NCBI RefSeq assembly: GCF_000711885.1
Contig: NZ_JONK01000018.1
Coordinates: forward strand, 47,742 to 111,741
DNA length: 64,000 bases
Direction of reading: 5' to 3'
Origin: Chromobacterium haemolyticum DSM 19808
Lineage (GTDB): Bacteria; Pseudomonadota; Gammaproteobacteria; Burkholderiales; Chromobacteriaceae
Position numbers and translations under genes: made by a program. This document shows positions 43,697 through 52,087 of the stretch, in pieces. Numbering within the stretch: the first letter of the stretch is position 1; each line of letters starts with the position of its first letter. The notes under the pieces are model-generated. The model saw only the letters and a program-made list of their open reading frames with translations, was not told the origin of the DNA and did not search any database.

Positions 43697-44098
43697 ATGA
43701 TGAAATCCATCGCCAGCGGCCGTTTCGACGTCAAACTCTCCCCGGAACCCTTGAGCGAGACAGCCGGCGCTAGCGGTCTTGGCCGCATGTCGCTGGACAA
43801 GCGTTTTCATGGAGATCTGGACGCCGTCAGCCAGGGCGAGATGCTGAGCTTCCGAAGCGCGGAGCCGGGTTCGGCCGGCTATGTCGCCATGGAGCGGGTG
43901 CAAGGCAGCCTGCACGGCCGCAAAGGCAGTTTTGTGCTGCAACACAGCGCCACGATGACGCGCGGAGCCGCCGAGCAAGCCATCATGGTGACGCCGGATT
44001 CCGGCACCGAGGAACTCTGCGGCATCAGCGGCTGCCTGCGCATCACGATCACCGCCGGCGAGCACTTCTACAATTTTGATTACCCCCTGCCCGGATAA
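43697..44098 (+). CDS. DUF3224 family protein
   Basis: A 133-residue cytoplasmic beta-barrel-type protein. Family blocks: GRMSLDKRFHGDLDAVSQGE, GYVAMERVQGSLHGRKGSFV, LQHSATMTRG and VTPDSGTEELCGISG. The fold is related to allene oxide cyclase; function is unknown. It lies 95 bp after the amidohydrolase gene, probably as a separate unit. Confidence 0.88.
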   Translation: MMKSIASGRFDVKLSPEPLSETAGASGLGRMSLDKRFHGDLDAVSQGEMLSFRSAEPGSAGYVAMERVQGSLHGRKGSFVLQHSATMTRGAAEQAIMVTPDSGTEELCGISGCLRITITAGEHFYNFDYPLPG

Positions 44099-44149
44099 GC
44101 GGTTCAAAGCCGGCTGCGCCCTGGCTCGCAAGATTTTGAACTGGTTGCG
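44099..44149. repeat. Short relic of the variant MITE-1 subfamily
   Basis: Directly after the TAA stop of the DUF3224 gene come GCGGTTCAAAGCC and, 20 bp later, GGCTCGCAAGATTTTGAACTG. These resemble the two ends of the variant copy 6 (..GTTCAAGG and ..GAGACTTTGAACAGG) with the interior lost. Weak, but in the expected position after a stop codon. Confidence 0.4.
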
Positions 44150-44264
44150 CGCATCTGGAGAGGCCCGTTTTTCCCTTCGCGGCAATTGCTTCACGTTAAG
44201 GATTTCGCCTCGGCATTTCGTGTAGAATGCCCGCATCGTTAACCCTTTGATGGATGAGTCAAAG

Positions 44265-45512
44265 ATGTTCGCTGCTGACCAGACGATTGCCAAATTCGAT
44301 CCCGAACTCGCCGCCGCCATTGCGGCCGAGTGTCAACGCCAGGAAGATCACATTGAGTTGATCGCCTCGGAAAACTACACCAGCCCCGCGGTGATGGAAG
44401 CCCAGGGCTCCCAACTGACCAATAAGTACGCCGAAGGCTACCCAGGCAAGCGCTTCTACGGCGGTTGCGAGCATGTGGACGTGGTCGAGCAACTCGCCAT
44501 CGACCGCGTTAAGCAGCTGTTCGGCGCGGAATACGCCAACGTGCAGCCGCACTCCGGCAGCCAGGCCAACCAGGCGGTGTACTTCTCCATCCTGAAGCCG
44601 GGCGACACCGTGATGGGCATGAACCTGGGCCACGGCGGTCACTTGACCCACGGCTCTCCGGCCAACCTGTCCGGCAAGATGTTCAACATCGTTGCCTACG
44701 GCCTGAACGACAAGGAAGAAATCGACTACGACGACATGGAGCGCGTAGCGATGGAAACCAAGCCCAAGCTGATCATTGGCGGCGCGTCCGCTTACGCCTT
44801 GCGCTTCGACTTCGAGCGCATGGGCCAGATCGCCAAGAAATGCGGTGCTTACTTCATGGTGGACATGGCGCACTACGCAGGGCTGATCGCCGCCGGCGTG
44901 TATCCGAACCCGGTGCCGTTCGCCGACTTCGTGACCTCGACTACCCACAAGACCCTGCGCGGCCCGCGCGGCGGCATCATCCTGGCCAAGGCCGAGTTTG
45001 AGAAAAGCATCAACAGCAATGTGTTCCCGACCCTGCAAGGCGGCCCGCTGGAGCATGTGATCGCCGCCAAGGCGGTGGCCTTCAAGGAAGCGCTGCAGCC
45101 CGAGTTCAAGGTGTATCAGGAACAAGTGCTGAAGAACGCCTCCATCATGGCCAAGACCCTGGCCGAGCGCGGCGTGCGCATCGTGTCCGGCCGCACCGAG
45201 AGCCACGTGTTCCTAGTGGACTTGCGTCCCAAGGGCCTGACCGGCAAGGCCGCCGACGCGCTGCTGGGCCGCGCCCACATCACCGTGAACAAGAACGCGA
45301 TCCCGAACGACCCGGAAACCCCGTTCGTGACTTCCGGCATCCGCATCGGTTCCCCGGCCATTACCACCCGCGGCTTCAAGGAAGCCGAAGCCATCCAGGT
45401 GGCCAACCTGGTGGCGGACGTGCTGGACAACCCGAACGACGATGCGTTGATCGCTCGCGTAGCGGAGCAAGCCACCGCGCTGTGTCATCGGTTCCCGGTG
45501 TACTCCAAATAA
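44265..45512 (+). CDS. glyA: Serine hydroxymethyltransferase
   Basis: PLP enzyme interconverting serine and glycine with tetrahydrofolate, the main source of one-carbon units. 415 residues. The PLP lysine is in [15 protein letters not shown], and other motifs are [35 protein letters not shown] and [18 protein letters not shown]. The start was set at ATG 44265 ([12 protein letters not shown]); ATGs at 44247 and 44250 would add six or five residues. It is followed by a terminator and nrdR, a common order. Confidence 0.97.
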   Translation: MFAADQTIAKFDPELAAAIAAECQRQEDHIELIASENYTSPAVMEAQGSQLTNKYAEGYPGKRFYGGCEHVDVVEQLAIDRVKQLFGAEYANVQPHSGSQANQAVYFSILKPGDTVMGMNLGHGGHLTHGSPANLSGKMFNIVAYGLNDKEEIDYDDMERVAMETKPKLIIGGASAYALRFDFERMGQIAKKCGAYFMVDMAHYAGLIAAGVYPNPVPFADFVTSTTHKTLRGPRGGIILAKAEFEKSINSNVFPTLQGGPLEHVIAAKAVAFKEALQPEFKVYQEQVLKNASIMAKTLAERGVRIVSGRTESHVFLVDLRPKGLTGKAADALLGRAHITVNKNAIPNDPETPFVTSGIRIGSPAITTRGFKEAEAIQVANLVADVLDNPNDDALIARVAEQATALCHRFPVYSK

Positions 45513-45532
45513 GCCGCGCTGGTCTCGGCCTT

Positions 45533-45560
45533 AAAAAGACGCCCTCAGGGGCGTCTTTTT
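45533..45560 (+). terminator. Terminator after glyA
   Basis: A perfect stem AAAAAGACGCCC / GGGCGTCTTTTT with a TCAG loop, ending in T5. Textbook intrinsic terminator, bidirectional in form. Confidence 0.9.
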
Positions 45561-45638
45561 CATGGAGGGCGATAGCGGCATTAACTTGACTGCGCATTGC
45601 TGATAACATCCATACATTGGAACCCTTAGGATTAAGTC

Positions 45639-46097
45639 ATGAAATGCGCGTTCTGCGGCAATGCCGATACTCAGGTAATCGACTCCCGCGTCAGTGAGGA
45701 CGGCAGCAGCATCCGGCGGCGGCGGCGCTGCCCGGTGTGCGAGAAGCGTTTCACGACCTTTGAAACCGCCGACGTGCGCATGCCGCAGGTGGTGAAAACC
45801 GCCGGCCATCGTTCGGAATTCGATATCGAGAAAGTTCGCACCAGCTTCCTGCGCGCGCTGCACAAGCGCCCGGTGCCCACCGCGCTGGTGGACGAAGCGA
45901 TAGACCGCATCTGTCACAAGTTGCTGCAACTGGGCGAGCGGGAAGTGTCCAGCCGCGAGATCGGCGAAATGGTGATGAACGAACTGGCCCGCCTGGACAA
46001 GGTGGCCTATGTGCGTTTCGCCTCGGTCTACCGCAGTTTTCAGGACGTGTCCGAGTTTTCCGACGCGATCAAGGAAATCCAGAAGTCTTCGCATTGA
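45639..46097 (+). CDS. nrdR: Transcriptional repressor NrdR
   Basis: Repressor of ribonucleotide reductase genes, binding ATP/dATP. The 152 residues have the N-terminal zinc ribbon ([15 protein letters not shown] and CPVCEKRF) and the ATP-cone domain ([19 protein letters not shown]). It lies between glyA and ribD as in many proteobacteria. Confidence 0.97.
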   Translation: MKCAFCGNADTQVIDSRVSEDGSSIRRRRRCPVCEKRFTTFETADVRMPQVVKTAGHRSEFDIEKVRTSFLRALHKRPVPTALVDEAIDRICHKLLQLGEREVSSREIGEMVMNELARLDKVAYVRFASVYRSFQDVSEFSDAIKEIQKSSH

Positions 46098-46155
46098 CCT
46101 CCCGGCGGGAGGCTGGAGTAGACTGCTCCATTCTTCCGTCCTTGCGGGTGCCTGC

Positions 46156-46695
46156 ATGTCTGAACCCCTGCCTGCCCATGTTTCGCTGAGCGCGCCTGAG
46201 CTGTCCGACGCGCCGGCGCTGTTCGCCTTGATCAACGCCAACCGCGACGCGCTGCGGCCATGGATGCCGTGGGAGCCGCTGACCCGTTCCGAGTCCGACT
46301 CCCGCGCCTTTCTGCAGTCCGCCGCCGTCAGCCGTCAGATCGGCAAAGCCTATACTTGGCTGGTGTTGCGCGGCGGCGAGCTGGCCGGCGTTTGTGATCT
46401 GCACTCCGTTGACGCCTTGAACCGCCACGCCTTCGTCGGTTATTGGCTGGACCGCCGTCAGGTGGGCCAGGGAGTGATGCAGGCGGCGCTGACGCAACTG
46501 CTGAACGAGGCTTTCGGCCCATTGGGCCTGCACCGGGTGGCGATAGACGCGGCGGCGGCCAATCACCGCAGCTGCGCGGTGGCGGAGCGGCTGGGCTTCC
46601 GTTTTGAAGGCCTGCTGCGCGAATACCTGCTGCTGCAAGGCCGCTACTGCGACGCCAGGCAGTACAGCTTGCTGGCTCATGAATGGAAGCAATGA
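46156..46695 (+). CDS. GNAT family N-acetyltransferase (RimL-like)
   Basis: A 179-residue acetyltransferase. The GNAT core reads HAFVGYWLDRRQVGQGVMQA (motif A) and LHRVAIDAAAANHRSCAVAE then RLGFRFEG (motif B), typical of ribosomal-protein Ser/Ala N-acetyltransferases such as RimL. ATG 46156 was chosen as the start of the domain; the open frame runs upstream into nrdR. It is 3 bp before ribD. The acetylation target is uncertain. Confidence 0.88.
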   Translation: MSEPLPAHVSLSAPELSDAPALFALINANRDALRPWMPWEPLTRSESDSRAFLQSAAVSRQIGKAYTWLVLRGGELAGVCDLHSVDALNRHAFVGYWLDRRQVGQGVMQAALTQLLNEAFGPLGLHRVAIDAAAANHRSCAVAERLGFRFEGLLREYLLLQGRYCDARQYSLLAHEWKQ

Positions 46696-46698
46696 AAC

Positions 46699-47796
46699 AT
46701 GAACGACTCCGCCGATGACCATCGTTACATGCAGCGCGCGCTGCGGCTGGCCGCCGAGGCTACTCGCCGCGCCGCGCCCAATCCGGGCGTGGGTTGCGTG
46801 TTGGTGCGCGACGGCGCGGTGATTGGAGAGGGCGCCACCCTGCAAGTGGGCGGCGATCACGCGGAAATCCAGGCGATCAAGGACTGCCTGTCGCGTGGCC
46901 TATCCCCACGCGGCGCCACCGCCTATGTCACGCTGGAACCCTGCAGCCACCACGGTCGAACTCCGCCGTGCGCGCGGCGTTTGATCGACGAAGGCGTGGC
47001 CCGAGTGGCTGCGGCGATGGTGGACCCCTACCACGAAGTGTCCGGCCGCGGTTTGGCCATGTTGCGGGCCGCTGGCGTAGACGCCGACGCCGGGCTGATG
47101 GAGGCGGAGGCGAGACAAGTACATCGCGGCTTCTTGTCGCGGGTTGAGCGCGGCCGCCCGTGGGTCATGCTCAAGGCCGCCGCCACGCTGGATGGCAAGA
47201 CCGCCTTGCTCAACGGCCGCAGCCAGTGGATCACCGGACCCGAGGCGCGGCGCGACGTGCATCGTCTGCGTGCCGAGCATTGCGCGGTGCTCACTGGCAG
47301 CGGCACGGTGTTGGCCGACGATCCGCAACTGACGGTGCGCGAAGTCCCCTGCGAGCGCCAGCCGCTGCGCGTGGTGCTGGACAGCGATCTGCGCACTGCG
47401 CCGACGCAGCGTATCTACCAGGACGGAAGCACTGTGCTGGCCACCTGCAACCATGAGGAAACGCGTCTGCGGCCTTATCGCGCCGGCGCGGAGATACTGA
47501 CCTTGCCGCGGCAGGCCGACGGCCATGCCGACCTGCCTGCCTTGCTGGCGTCCTTGGCGCAGCGCGGCGTCAATATGCTGATGGTGGAAGCGGGGGCCGG
47601 CCTCAACGGCGCGCTGCTGCGCGCCGGGCTGGTGGACGAGATCGTGCTTTATCTGGCGCCGTCGCTGGCCGGCGACGCCGCGCGCGGCCTGTTTGCCTGG
47701 CCGGCGCTGGAGGACTTGGCCGATAAGCAGAAGCTGAATATCCGCGATGTGCGAATGGTGGGCGCGGATTTGCGCTTGAGCCTGACGCCGGCCTGA
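46699..47796 (+). CDS. ribD: Bifunctional riboflavin biosynthesis deaminase/reductase
   Basis: Two successive steps of riboflavin synthesis. The N-terminal deaminase (residues 1-~145) has the zinc site HAEIQAIKDC and PCSHHGRTPPC. The C-terminal reductase has RPWVMLKAAATLDGKTALLN, GSGTVLADDPQLTVR and MLMVEAGAGLNGALL. The 365 residues are normal length. ATG 46699 follows the GNAT stop by 3 bp. The stop TGA is followed by GAAGCTGTTTCC, a faint MITE-1-like end. Confidence 0.96.
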   Translation: MNDSADDHRYMQRALRLAAEATRRAAPNPGVGCVLVRDGAVIGEGATLQVGGDHAEIQAIKDCLSRGLSPRGATAYVTLEPCSHHGRTPPCARRLIDEGVARVAAAMVDPYHEVSGRGLAMLRAAGVDADAGLMEAEARQVHRGFLSRVERGRPWVMLKAAATLDGKTALLNGRSQWITGPEARRDVHRLRAEHCAVLTGSGTVLADDPQLTVREVPCERQPLRVVLDSDLRTAPTQRIYQDGSTVLATCNHEETRLRPYRAGAEILTLPRQADGHADLPALLASLAQRGVNMLMVEAGAGLNGALLRAGLVDEIVLYLAPSLAGDAARGLFAWPALEDLADKQKLNIRDVRMVGADLRLSLTPA

Positions 47797-47963
47797 GAAG
47801 CTGTTTCCAGTCCGGCGCGTTAGAAAAACGCCGACGTCGCCGTGAATCCCGTCTGGAGTCTGCAACATTTCTGTCCGAAAATAAGAACAGTCCGCCGGCT
47901 GTGCCGAAGAGCGCGAGCGGCGCGGGGAAGGGCGGGCAAGACCGGGAGGGCTGGGGAAAGGGC

Positions 47964-48611
47964 ATGAGCGATTTGAAGGCGGCGCTGGAGGCTTATATGC
48001 GATTGCTGGCGCGTCAGGGCGCGCCTGCCCAAGTGATCGACGAGAGGCGTCGCATTTTGGAGCAGATGTTGCCCTGGCTGGATGGCGTCGAGCGCAGCGC
48101 CGAAGGCTTTCGCGTTCCTTGCGAGCGTTTGTTGCAGGCCTGCGCGCCGGACGAGCAGGTGCTGGCGCTGACCTGTACCCGCGAGTTCTATTACTTCTGG
48201 CTCGGCGATACCAAGAAAGTGGTGGAGATCACCGCGCGCAGCGGTTTTTCGGTGCGCAATGTGCGGGTTTGGCTGGAGACGGACTGGGAAGGTCTGTTGA
48301 CGCGAATGGAACGCGATGGTTTCTCCCGCTTCCCGCCGTCGCTGGGCCTCTACCTGGGCAAGCTGTTCGAGGACGGTATGTCCGAGCCGGACATCCATCT
48401 GCGCGAGCGCCTGCTCAAATCCTTGCTTTATCTATTGGACGGCCAGCCCATCCAGGGCGACAGCTTCCGCATGATGGTGGACGCGGTGTTGCTGCATCTG
48501 CGCGATGCGGAGCTAAAAAACATTTTTCTGCAGCTGGTGCGCGAGTACTTCTACTATTGGCATCAATTCCCGCAAGCCCAAGCGCGCAACGCCGGCCAGC
48601 CGGCGGCGTGA
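47964..48611 (+). CDS. Protein of unknown function, helical
   Basis: A 215-residue cytoplasmic protein, ATG 47964 with GGGAAAGGG upstream. It is predicted mostly helical, with an aromatic-rich segment (TREFYYFWLGDTKKV), a motif SGFSVRNVRVWLETDWEGLL and a C-terminal VREYFYYWHQFPQ. No family recognised. Composition is like its neighbours. It lies 167 bp after ribD and is convergent with the NTF2-like gene. Confidence 0.7.
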   Translation: MSDLKAALEAYMRLLARQGAPAQVIDERRRILEQMLPWLDGVERSAEGFRVPCERLLQACAPDEQVLALTCTREFYYFWLGDTKKVVEITARSGFSVRNVRVWLETDWEGLLTRMERDGFSRFPPSLGLYLGKLFEDGMSEPDIHLRERLLKSLLYLLDGQPIQGDSFRMMVDAVLLHLRDAELKNIFLQLVREYFYYWHQFPQAQARNAGQPAA

Positions 48612-48629
48612 GGCGGGCTGACCGGTCCG

Positions 48630-49034
48630 CTATTCCATTCCAGATGCTTCCACCACCGTAGCCTCAAGCCGGGCCCTGCCCGGCAAGCCCCGGCGCCAGG
48701 CCGGCGGCGCTTCGGCGCTGGCCCAGTATTCCTCTATCTGGCTGATCAGCCCGTGCTCCAGAGTGAACAGCGAATTGGCGAAGAAGCGCGCCGCGCCGTG
48801 GTCCACCTGCGCCACCACGTGCCAGCGGCCGTCGGTTAGTAGATTGTCCTGCAGCAGGCGGATGCTCCAGCCCTCTGGATAAACGCGGTTGACGTGGACG
48901 ATGGCTTCCGCGCCGCGGAAACACTCGCCGCTGCAATGCCATAGCATCACGGCGTCGTCGCACAGCAAGCGGCGCGCGCGCTCCCAGTCGCGGTCCTGGT
49001 AGGCGAGGAAGAGTTGAGCGGCGATGGATGGCAT
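48630..49034 (-). CDS. NTF2-like / SnoaL-like fold protein
   Basis: A 134-residue protein of the nuclear-transport-factor-2 superfamily (cone-shaped alpha+beta barrel). Pattern: AAQLFLAYQDRDWERARRLL at the N-terminal helices, GAEAIVHVNRVYPEGWSIRL, and HGLISQIEEYWASAEAPPAW at the last strand. Such proteins are small enzymes or binding modules; the substrate cannot be told. The upstream region contains MITE-1 copy 9 and is shared with the M32 gene. Confidence 0.75.
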   Translation of the reverse strand: MPSIAAQLFLAYQDRDWERARRLLCDDAVMLWHCSGECFRGAEAIVHVNRVYPEGWSIRLLQDNLLTDGRWHVVAQVDHGAARFFANSLFTLEHGLISQIEEYWASAEAPPAWRRGLPGRARLEATVVEASGME

Positions 49035-49168
49035 GATTTTACCTCATGCTAGTTATGGAATATTGATAATGTACAAAATCAAAATCCTTGTCAATACGCG
49101 GCTTTTGCGGGTTTTTGGGCGGAAGTTGTCAGATCAAATAGTCTGATGGCATCATGCTTTTACAAGTA

Positions 49169-49307
49169 GAGCGTGTTTATGATCTCGCGAGCTAGAGCGA
49201 GACAAGGCGAAAACTGCTGAAGAAGCGAGATGTACAAGACTACATGAGCATTCTGAAGCGGTTCTCAACGCCGTATCGCCGACGCGCAGCAGCTCGTAAA
49301 CCGGTTC
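49169..49307 (+). mobile_element. MITE-1 copy 9 (139 bp), just upstream of the M32 peptidase start
   Basis: It starts GAGCGTGTTTATGATC and ends GCTCGTAAACCGGTTC. Flanks GTA and TTT do not form a TNA pair, so one or both sides have mutated. The element ends only 18 bp before the ATG of the carboxypeptidase gene and thus covers or displaces the normal promoter region. Confidence 0.9.
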
Positions 49308-49325
49308 TTTTATAGAGGAGACAAG

Positions 49326-50819
49326 ATGACGCACACATCCGCCTACCAGGCATTGACCCACACTTTCGCCCGCTTGCACCGCTTTAGCCACCTCGGCGCC
49401 ATCGCCGGTTGGGACCAGGCGGCAATGATGCCGAGCAAGGGCAACAACGCCCGCGCCGCCGCGCTGGCGGAGCTGGGGGTGCTGACCCACGGCATCATCA
49501 CCGCGCCGCAGCTGAAGGAACAGCTGGACGCGGCGGAGCAGGAAAACCTGGACGAGCTGCAGCGCGCCAATCTGCGCGAAATGCGCCGCGAGTGGGCGCA
49601 GGCCAATCTGCTGCCGGCGGAGCTGGTGGAGGCCAAGACCCTGGCTGGCGCGCGCTGCGAGCACGCCTGGCGCAGCCAGCGCCCGGCCAACGACTGGAAG
49701 GGCTTTCTGGAAAACCTGCGCGAAGTGGTCAAGCTGTCGCGCGAGGAGGGCCGTCTGCTGGCCGAGGCCAGCGGCGGCAGCCGTTACGACGCGCTGATGG
49801 ACAAGTACGAGCCGGGGATGAAGAGCGCGGAGATCGAGCGCATTTTCGCCGAGGTGAAATCCTGGCTGCCGGGCCTGATCGACCGCGCGCGCGCCAAGCA
49901 GGCGTCGGAAACGGTGATTGAGCCGGTGGGGCCGTTCGCGGTGGAGCGGCAGCGCGCGCTGGGCGTGGAGGCAATGAAACTGCTGCGCTTCGATTTTGAT
50001 GGCGGCCGGCTGGATGTCAGCAGCCATCCCTTCTGCGGCGGGGTGCCGGAGGATGTGCGCATCACCACCCGCTACCGCGACGATGATTTCGTCCAGAGTC
50101 TGATGGGCATCGTCCACGAAACCGGCCACGCCCGTTACGAGCAGAATCTGCCCAAGGACTGGCTGGAGCAGCCGCTGGGCCGCGCGCGCTCCATGGGCAT
50201 CCATGAAAGCCAGAGCCTGTCCTTCGAGATGCAACTGGGCCGCAGCCCGGCCTTCCTGCAGTTGATCGCTCCGCTGATCCGCAGCCATTTCGGCGAGCAG
50301 CCTGCGTTTGCGCTGGATAATCTGCAGCGTTTGTACAGCCGGGTGCAGCCAGGTTACATCCGTGTGGACGCGGACGAGTTGTGTTATCCGGCGCATGTGA
50401 TTCTGCGTTTCGAGATCGAGCGCGCACTGATGGACGGCGAGATCGAGGCCGAGGATATTCCGGCGCTGTGGGACGAAAAGATGATGGCTTATCTGGGCGT
50501 GGACACCCGCGGCAATTACACCAATGGCTGCATGCAGGACATCCACTGGACCGATGGCGGCTTCGGCTATTTCCCCAGCTACACGCTGGGCGCGATGTAC
50601 GCGGCGCAGTATTTCGCCAGCCTGCGCCGCGCTGAACCGGAGCTGGACGCGAAGGTGACGGCCGGCAATCTGGAGCCTATTTTTGATTGGTTGAACGCCA
50701 ATATCTGGAGCCAGGGTAGCCGTTGGAGCACGGACGAGCTGGTACGCCGCGCCACCGGCGAGACGCTGAATCCGGCGCACTTCAAGGCGCATCTGGAGCG
50801 GCGTTATTTAGGTGTTTGA
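49326..50819 (+). CDS. M32-family carboxypeptidase (Taq type)
   Basis: Zinc/cobalt carboxypeptidase of 497 residues, cytoplasmic. The metal motif H-E-x-x-H is in MGIVHETGHARYEQNLP, with the third ligand Glu in SMGIHESQSLSFEMQLG. RVDADELCYPAHVILRFEIER is also characteristic. ATG 49326 has GAGGAG 7 bp upstream (49316-49321); this ribosome site lies just outside MITE-1 copy 9. A terminator follows. Confidence 0.94.
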   Translation: MTHTSAYQALTHTFARLHRFSHLGAIAGWDQAAMMPSKGNNARAAALAELGVLTHGIITAPQLKEQLDAAEQENLDELQRANLREMRREWAQANLLPAELVEAKTLAGARCEHAWRSQRPANDWKGFLENLREVVKLSREEGRLLAEASGGSRYDALMDKYEPGMKSAEIERIFAEVKSWLPGLIDRARAKQASETVIEPVGPFAVERQRALGVEAMKLLRFDFDGGRLDVSSHPFCGGVPEDVRITTRYRDDDFVQSLMGIVHETGHARYEQNLPKDWLEQPLGRARSMGIHESQSLSFEMQLGRSPAFLQLIAPLIRSHFGEQPAFALDNLQRLYSRVQPGYIRVDADELCYPAHVILRFEIERALMDGEIEAEDIPALWDEKMMAYLGVDTRGNYTNGCMQDIHWTDGGFGYFPSYTLGAMYAAQYFASLRRAEPELDAKVTAGNLEPIFDWLNANIWSQGSRWSTDELVRRATGETLNPAHFKAHLERRYLGV

Positions 50820-50837
50820 TTTGGTAGGTCAACCATG

Positions 50838-50865
50838 AAAAGCGCGGCTAGGCCGCGCTTTTTTT
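50838..50865 (+). terminator. Terminator after the M32 peptidase gene
   Basis: Stem AGCGCGGC / GCCGCGCT with a TAG loop, followed by T7. The MITE-2/MITE-1 composite begins directly after the T-run, its left flank TTA overlapping the last T's. Confidence 0.88.
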
Positions 50866-50866
50866 A

Positions 50867-50978
50867 GGCCCGCTAACAAAACCCCTGATCCTGCGTTGGG
50901 CCTCCTTGTCGTACTACTAGTACTGCCTGCGTCGGCGCGGCTTGGCTCAGGTACGCTACGCGGTTTTGTTAGCGGTTC
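50867..50978 (-). mobile_element. MITE-2 copy B (112 bp), left half of a composite
   Basis: It begins GGCCCGCTAACAAAACC and ends GGTTTTGTTAGCGGTTC. It is flanked by TTA (50864-50866) and TTG (50979-50981). It shares interior motifs with copy A on the opposite strand (CTCCTTGTCGTAC, CCTGCGTCGGCGCGGCTTGG). The relative order and orientation to its MITE-1 partner are the same as at 22746-23000. Confidence 0.85.
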
Positions 50979-50981
50979 TTG

Positions 50982-51124
50982 GAGCCTGTTTACGATCTGC
51001 TACGCGTCGTGAAACGTGGCTCGGTGAGTGCATCTTCAAAATGCGCATGTACCGTGTGTACACTCCGCTTTTTCAGCGGTTTTCGCCTTGTCTCACCCTA
51101 GCTCGCGAGATCGTAAACACGTTC
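50982..51124 (-). mobile_element. MITE-1 copy 10 (143 bp), right half of a composite, on a stop codon
   Basis: It starts GAGCCTGTTTACGATC and ends GATCGTAAACACGTTC. Flanks are TTG (50979-50981, the junction with MITE-2 copy B) and TTA (51125-51127), the reverse complement of the stop codon of the alpha/beta hydrolase gene. Confidence 0.92.
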
Positions 51125-52003
51125 TTATTGGGGTTGGCTGAAAAACGCGTGGATCGCCGCCGCCAGCGCTTCCGGCTGTTCCCATTGCAGCATATGGCCG
51201 GCGTCGGCAATCACGGTTTCTTGCAGTTGGGCGAAGCAGGCGCGACGCTGCGGCATGCTGGCGGCCACGCTCTTGGCCAGCGGATGGTCGTCGGTGTCGC
51301 CGCCCAGCGCCCACAGCACCGGCGCGCTGATGCGCTGCCAGCAGGCCATCGCTTCCTCCAGCCGGTACAGCACCGGGTTGACCATTTTGTGGCGCGGGTC
51401 GGCGCGGTAGTAGAGGCCGTCGTCCCGCTGCCGGGTCAGTTCGCGCGCCAGCCATTGGGCCCGCTCCGACGTCAGCCTGGGGTTGCGTTCCAGCAGCTTG
51501 GCGGCCACGGCGTCCAGTGATTGCAAGTCGCCGAACTCGGGCGCCGCGCGGGTTTCGCGCAGCCAGCGCGCGTAGCGGCCAGGCGCTTCCGCCGGCTTGG
51601 TGGCGGCCAGGCCGAAGCCTTCGGCCAGCACCAGCTTTTCTATGCGCTCGGGGCGGGTGCCGGCGTAGATGCCGGCGACCATCGAGCCCATGCTGTGGCC
51701 CAGCAGTTTGACCGGCTGTTGCGGCGACAGCGCGTCCAGCAGCGCGTCGAGGTCGGCCAGGTAGTCGGGGAAGTAATAGCTGCCGTGGTTCCAGTCGCTG
51801 TCGCCAAAGCCGCGCCAGTCCGGCGCCGCCACTTGCCAGCCGTCCGGCAGCGCGTCCACCAGGAATTGGAAGGTGGCCGAGCTGTCCATCCAGCCGTGCA
51901 GCAGCACCAGCAGCGGCGCATTGCTAGGGCCCCAGCGGCGCAGATGATAGCGGTGGCGGTTGAGGATCAGGGTTTCGGACTGGCTGAGACGTTGAATCGG
52001 CAT
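51125..52003 (-). CDS. Alpha/beta hydrolase
   Basis: A 292-residue hydrolase. Oxyanion segment LVLLHGWMDSSATF, nucleophile Ser in LLGHSMGSMVAGIYAG, and His in VIADAGHMLQWEQPEA. No signal peptide. Substrate unknown; the closest general type is the esterase/epoxide-hydrolase-like group. A terminator separates it from the MHS transporter upstream. Confidence 0.88.
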   Translation of the reverse strand: MPIQRLSQSETLILNRHRYHLRRWGPSNAPLLVLLHGWMDSSATFQFLVDALPDGWQVAAPDWRGFGDSDWNHGSYYFPDYLADLDALLDALSPQQPVKLLGHSMGSMVAGIYAGTRPERIEKLVLAEGFGLAATKPAEAPGRYARWLRETRAAPEFGDLQSLDAVAAKLLERNPRLTSERAQWLARELTRQRDDGLYYRADPRHKMVNPVLYRLEEAMACWQRISAPVLWALGGDTDDHPLAKSVAASMPQRRACFAQLQETVIADAGHMLQWEQPEALAAAIHAFFSQPQ

Positions 52004-52046
52004 GGCGGCGCGGGAGGTGGGACGAAAGCCCCAGTCTACCCAGAAA

Positions 52047-52072
52047 CACGGCGAACCGGGAGGTTCGCCGTG
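52047..52072 (-). terminator. Terminator after the MHS transporter gene
   Basis: A perfect 11-bp stem CACGGCGAACC / GGTTCGCCGTG with a 4-base loop, followed on the minus strand by TTTCTGG. It lies 15 bp after the transporter stop. Confidence 0.75.
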
Positions 52073-52087
52073 CGCGTGGGAAGGAGC

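Noticed and set aside
44150..44264. Riboswitch before glyA
   Set aside because: I could not find the conserved glycine- or THF-riboswitch cores in the leader.
47797..47812. Possible MITE-1 relic after the ribD stop (GAAGCTGTTTCC)
   Set aside because: Only about ten bases match and no other end is seen; suggestive in position but too short to call.
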